Assembly (NCBI GenBank): GCA_900551995.1
Contig: URXW01000040.1
Location: 1-14,937, forward strand
Length of the DNA: 14,937 nt
Origin: an uncultured Eubacteriales bacterium
Lineage (GTDB): Bacteria; Bacillota; Clostridia; Oscillospirales; Oscillospiraceae
Direction: 5' to 3'
Shown: piece after piece, positions 13,394 through 14,937 of the stretch
How positions within the stretch are numbered: the stretch's first letter is position 1
Layout: each line of letters begins with the position of its first letter
Translations under genes and position numbers: made by a program
The notes under the pieces: generated by a model
What the model was told of the DNA's origin: nothing
Seen by the model: only the letters and a program-made list of their open reading frames with translations
Database searches by the model: none

Positions 13394-14551
13394 ATGTCAT
13401 TTATTTCCAACAAGAGCCAAAAGACGCCCCACTCCGTCATTCGCGAGATGTTCGCCATGCAGGCGGGGCTGGACAATGTCATCAGCTTCGCGCTGGGCGA
13501 GCCGGACTTCACCGCCCCCCAGCACGTCATCGACGCGACTGTGGCCTCCTTGCAGCGGGGCGAGACGCACTATACCCCCAACGCCGGTATTCCGGCTCTG
13601 CGGCAGGCGGTGTCCGATCTCTATAAACGCCGCGGTCTGGAGTACAAGCCCAGCGAGATCCTCATCGGCGCAGGTGCCATCAGTATGCTGAATCTGGCGT
13701 GCACCGCCATGCTGGACATCGGCGACGAGGTGCTGGTGCCCGATCCGGGCTGGGCAAACTATGTGGGACTGATGATGCAGGTGGGAGCCGTGCCCGTGCC
13801 CGTCCGGCTGAAGGAGGAAAACGGCTTCATGTACGACGTGGCAGACCTGCGCGCGGCACTGACGCCCAAGACCAAGGTGATCCTGCTCAACTCCCCCTCC
13901 AACCCCACCGGCGGTGTGGCAAGTGCCGAGAACCTGCGGCAGCTGGCGGATTTCGCCAAGGAAAACGACCTCTACATCCTCACCGATGAGATCTACCGGG
14001 AGCTGCTGTGGGACGACGAGCCCTACACCAGCATTGCCAGTTTCCCCGGCATGAAGGAGCGCACCGTTATCGTGGACGGCTTCTCCAAGACCTACGCCAT
14101 GACCGGTATGCGTCTGGCATGGGCGGCGGCACCGGAGGAGGTCATCGTGGTGATGACGAAGCTGCTGGAAAACGTGCTCTCCTCCGTAAACGAGGGCGTG
14201 CAGTGGGGCGGCGTGGCCGCGCTGAACGGCAGCCAGGAGTGCGTCGAGGAGATGAAGCGGCAGTATCGCCGCCGCCGCGAGATCATCGTCGGCGGGCTGA
14301 ACGACATGAAGGGCGTCAGCTGCCTTATGCCCAAGGGCGCGTTCTACGCCTTCCCCAATATCTCCCAGCTGGGTATCCCCTCCCGGGAGTTTGCCATGCG
14401 TCTTCTGAAGGAGAAGCACGTGGTGGTCGTCCCCGGCACCGGCTTCGGCGAGGGCGGCGAGGGCTTCGTCCGTCTGGCGTATGCCACCAGCGAGGACAAC
14501 ATCCGCGAGGGCTTGAAGCGCATCCGTGAATTTGTGGAAACACTTTCCTGA
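13394..14551 (+). CDS. PLP-dependent class I aminotransferase (aspartate aminotransferase-like)
   Basis: The 385-residue fold type I aminotransferase has all the expected motifs: SFALGEPDFTAP near the N terminus, HYTPNAGIPALR, NSPSNPTGG (N170 contacts the cofactor), DEIYREL (D198, Y201), the Schiff-base lysine K232 in DGFSKTYAMTGMRLAW, R240 for the phosphate and R360 (GFVRLAY) for the substrate alpha-carboxylate. It would exchange the amino group between an amino acid and a 2-oxo acid in the cytoplasm; side-chain specificity cannot be read from these motifs. The start at 13394 is chosen for normal length, with GAAAGGA about eleven bases upstream; the frame extending upstream to 13334 lies inside the intergenic inverted repeat. 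It sits between an importer gene and an HpcH/HpaI-type aldolase gene, so its product is probably the aldolase substrate. Confidence 0.93.
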   Translation: MSFISNKSQKTPHSVIREMFAMQAGLDNVISFALGEPDFTAPQHVIDATVASLQRGETHYTPNAGIPALRQAVSDLYKRRGLEYKPSEILIGAGAISMLNLACTAMLDIGDEVLVPDPGWANYVGLMMQVGAVPVPVRLKEENGFMYDVADLRAALTPKTKVILLNSPSNPTGGVASAENLRQLADFAKENDLYILTDEIYRELLWDDEPYTSIASFPGMKERTVIVDGFSKTYAMTGMRLAWAAAPEEVIVVMTKLLENVLSSVNEGVQWGGVAALNGSQECVEEMKRQYRRRREIIVGGLNDMKGVSCLMPKGAFYAFPNISQLGIPSREFAMRLLKEKHVVVVPGTGFGEGGEGFVRLAYATSEDNIREGLKRIREFVETLS

Positions 14552-14581
14552 CAGGCTGCTACTATACGAGGAGGATTTGCT

Positions 14582-14937
14582 ATGAAAAGAGAAAATACAA
14601 TGCCCACCATGGAGACAGTCAAGAGCTTCAAGACCGCCATGGCGTCGGAACAGGGTGCTTTCGGACCCTTTATGATCACCTCTGACCCCGCCTTCGTGGA
14701 GGCGGCGGGCTACGCCGGTTACGATTTTGTGCTGCTGGATATGGAGCACGGCCCCGGCACCTTTGAGAACCTGCAAAACCTGATCCGCGCCGCCAACGTG
14801 GCGGGCGTCTGCCCCGTGGTGCGCGTTCCCCGGGGAACGGACATCTGGATCGACCAAGCTCTGGACGTGGGTGCCGGCGCGGTGATGATCCCCCAGATCG
14901 ACACCGCAGAGCAGGCGAGGATCGCCGTCTCCGCGGC
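14582..14937 (+). CDS. HpcH/HpaI family aldolase (3' end outside the window)
   Basis: The first 118 codons of a class II, metal-dependent HpcH/HpaI-type aldolase are visible. These enzymes reversibly split 4-hydroxy-2-oxo acids, usually to pyruvate and an aldehyde. Signatures seen are AGYDFVLLDMEHGP (H56 aligns with the catalytic His of HpaI), PVVRVP (R81, substrate-binding Arg) and DVGAGAVMIPQIDTAEQAR. The metal-binding Glu and Asp lie beyond or at the edge of the window and cannot be checked. GAGGAGG seven bases before the ATG at 14582 selects this start over in-frame ATGs at 14600 and 14609. Only 30 bases separate it from the aminotransferase stop and no terminator intervenes, so they are co-transcribed. 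The exact substrate is not identifiable from sequence. Confidence 0.9.
   Translation, partial: MKRENTMPTMETVKSFKTAMASEQGAFGPFMITSDPAFVEAAGYAGYDFVLLDMEHGPGTFENLQNLIRAANVAGVCPVVRVPRGTDIWIDQALDVGAGAVMIPQIDTAEQARIAVSA

Noticed and set aside
13397..14857. Long minus-strand open frame opposite the aminotransferase and aldolase genes
   Set aside because: It is a codon-bias shadow; both plus-strand genes have clear catalytic motifs and ribosome binding sites.
1..14937. CRISPR arrays, insertion sequences, prophage or defence genes
   Set aside because: No regularly spaced direct repeats, transposase, integrase or defence-type motifs were seen; the genes are mostly housekeeping, spore-related or catabolic.

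Overview
The window looks like a chromosomal segment of a GC-rich, spore-forming Clostridia-type Firmicute, most likely an Oscillospiraceae/Ruminococcaceae-like gut anaerobe. The support is strong AGGAGG-type ribosome binding sites, near-consensus sigma-A promoters with 16-17 bp spacers, a SpoIID-type protein with peptidoglycan-binding repeats, a DegV protein, a VanZ-like protein and an M29 aminopeptidase, all in GC-rich coding DNA. The taxon is inferred; no rRNA or species marker is present.

Layout. (1) 4-125: tRNA-Thr(CGU) on the minus strand with its own promoter. (2) 126-663: about 540 bases without a convincing gene, containing an AT-rich patch and a phased group of DnaA-box-like sites. 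(3) 667-4905: minus-strand operon polA-rimI-tsaD with a promoter at one end and an intrinsic terminator at the other. (4) 4941-6317: monocistronic M29 aminopeptidase, minus strand. (5) 6383-7010: small VanZ-family membrane protein, plus strand, convergent with (6) DAHP synthase (7010-8068, minus); the two share a terminator hairpin. (7) 8086-9097: DegV-family lipid-binding protein, plus strand, ending at a bidirectional terminator shared with (8) a two-gene minus-strand unit (9109-10843): a small transthyretin/carboxypeptidase-regulatory-like protein, then a SpoIID-like protein with three peptidoglycan-binding domains. Neither has a visible signal peptide. (9) 10914-11000: a 60-base near-perfect palindrome and a short hairpin. 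(10) 11001-14937: an IclR-type regulator divergent from an SLC1-type transporter, a class I aminotransferase and an HpcH/HpaI-type aldolase (cut by the window edge).

The last block is the most interesting part. The iclR-transporter intergenic region holds three copies of a TTTCCACA-N4-GAAA-like site placed just downstream of both predicted transcription starts. This predicts one regulator controlling itself and the catabolic genes. Importer, aminotransferase and retro-aldol enzyme together suggest uptake of an amino acid, transamination to a 2-oxo acid and cleavage to pyruvate (or a related oxo acid) plus an aldehyde. The transporter lacks the arginine that binds acidic side chains, so a neutral, possibly 4-hydroxylated, amino acid is the best guess. 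The mRNA between transporter and aminotransferase contains a perfect 13-bp long-range inverted repeat that may be a regulatory or processing structure.
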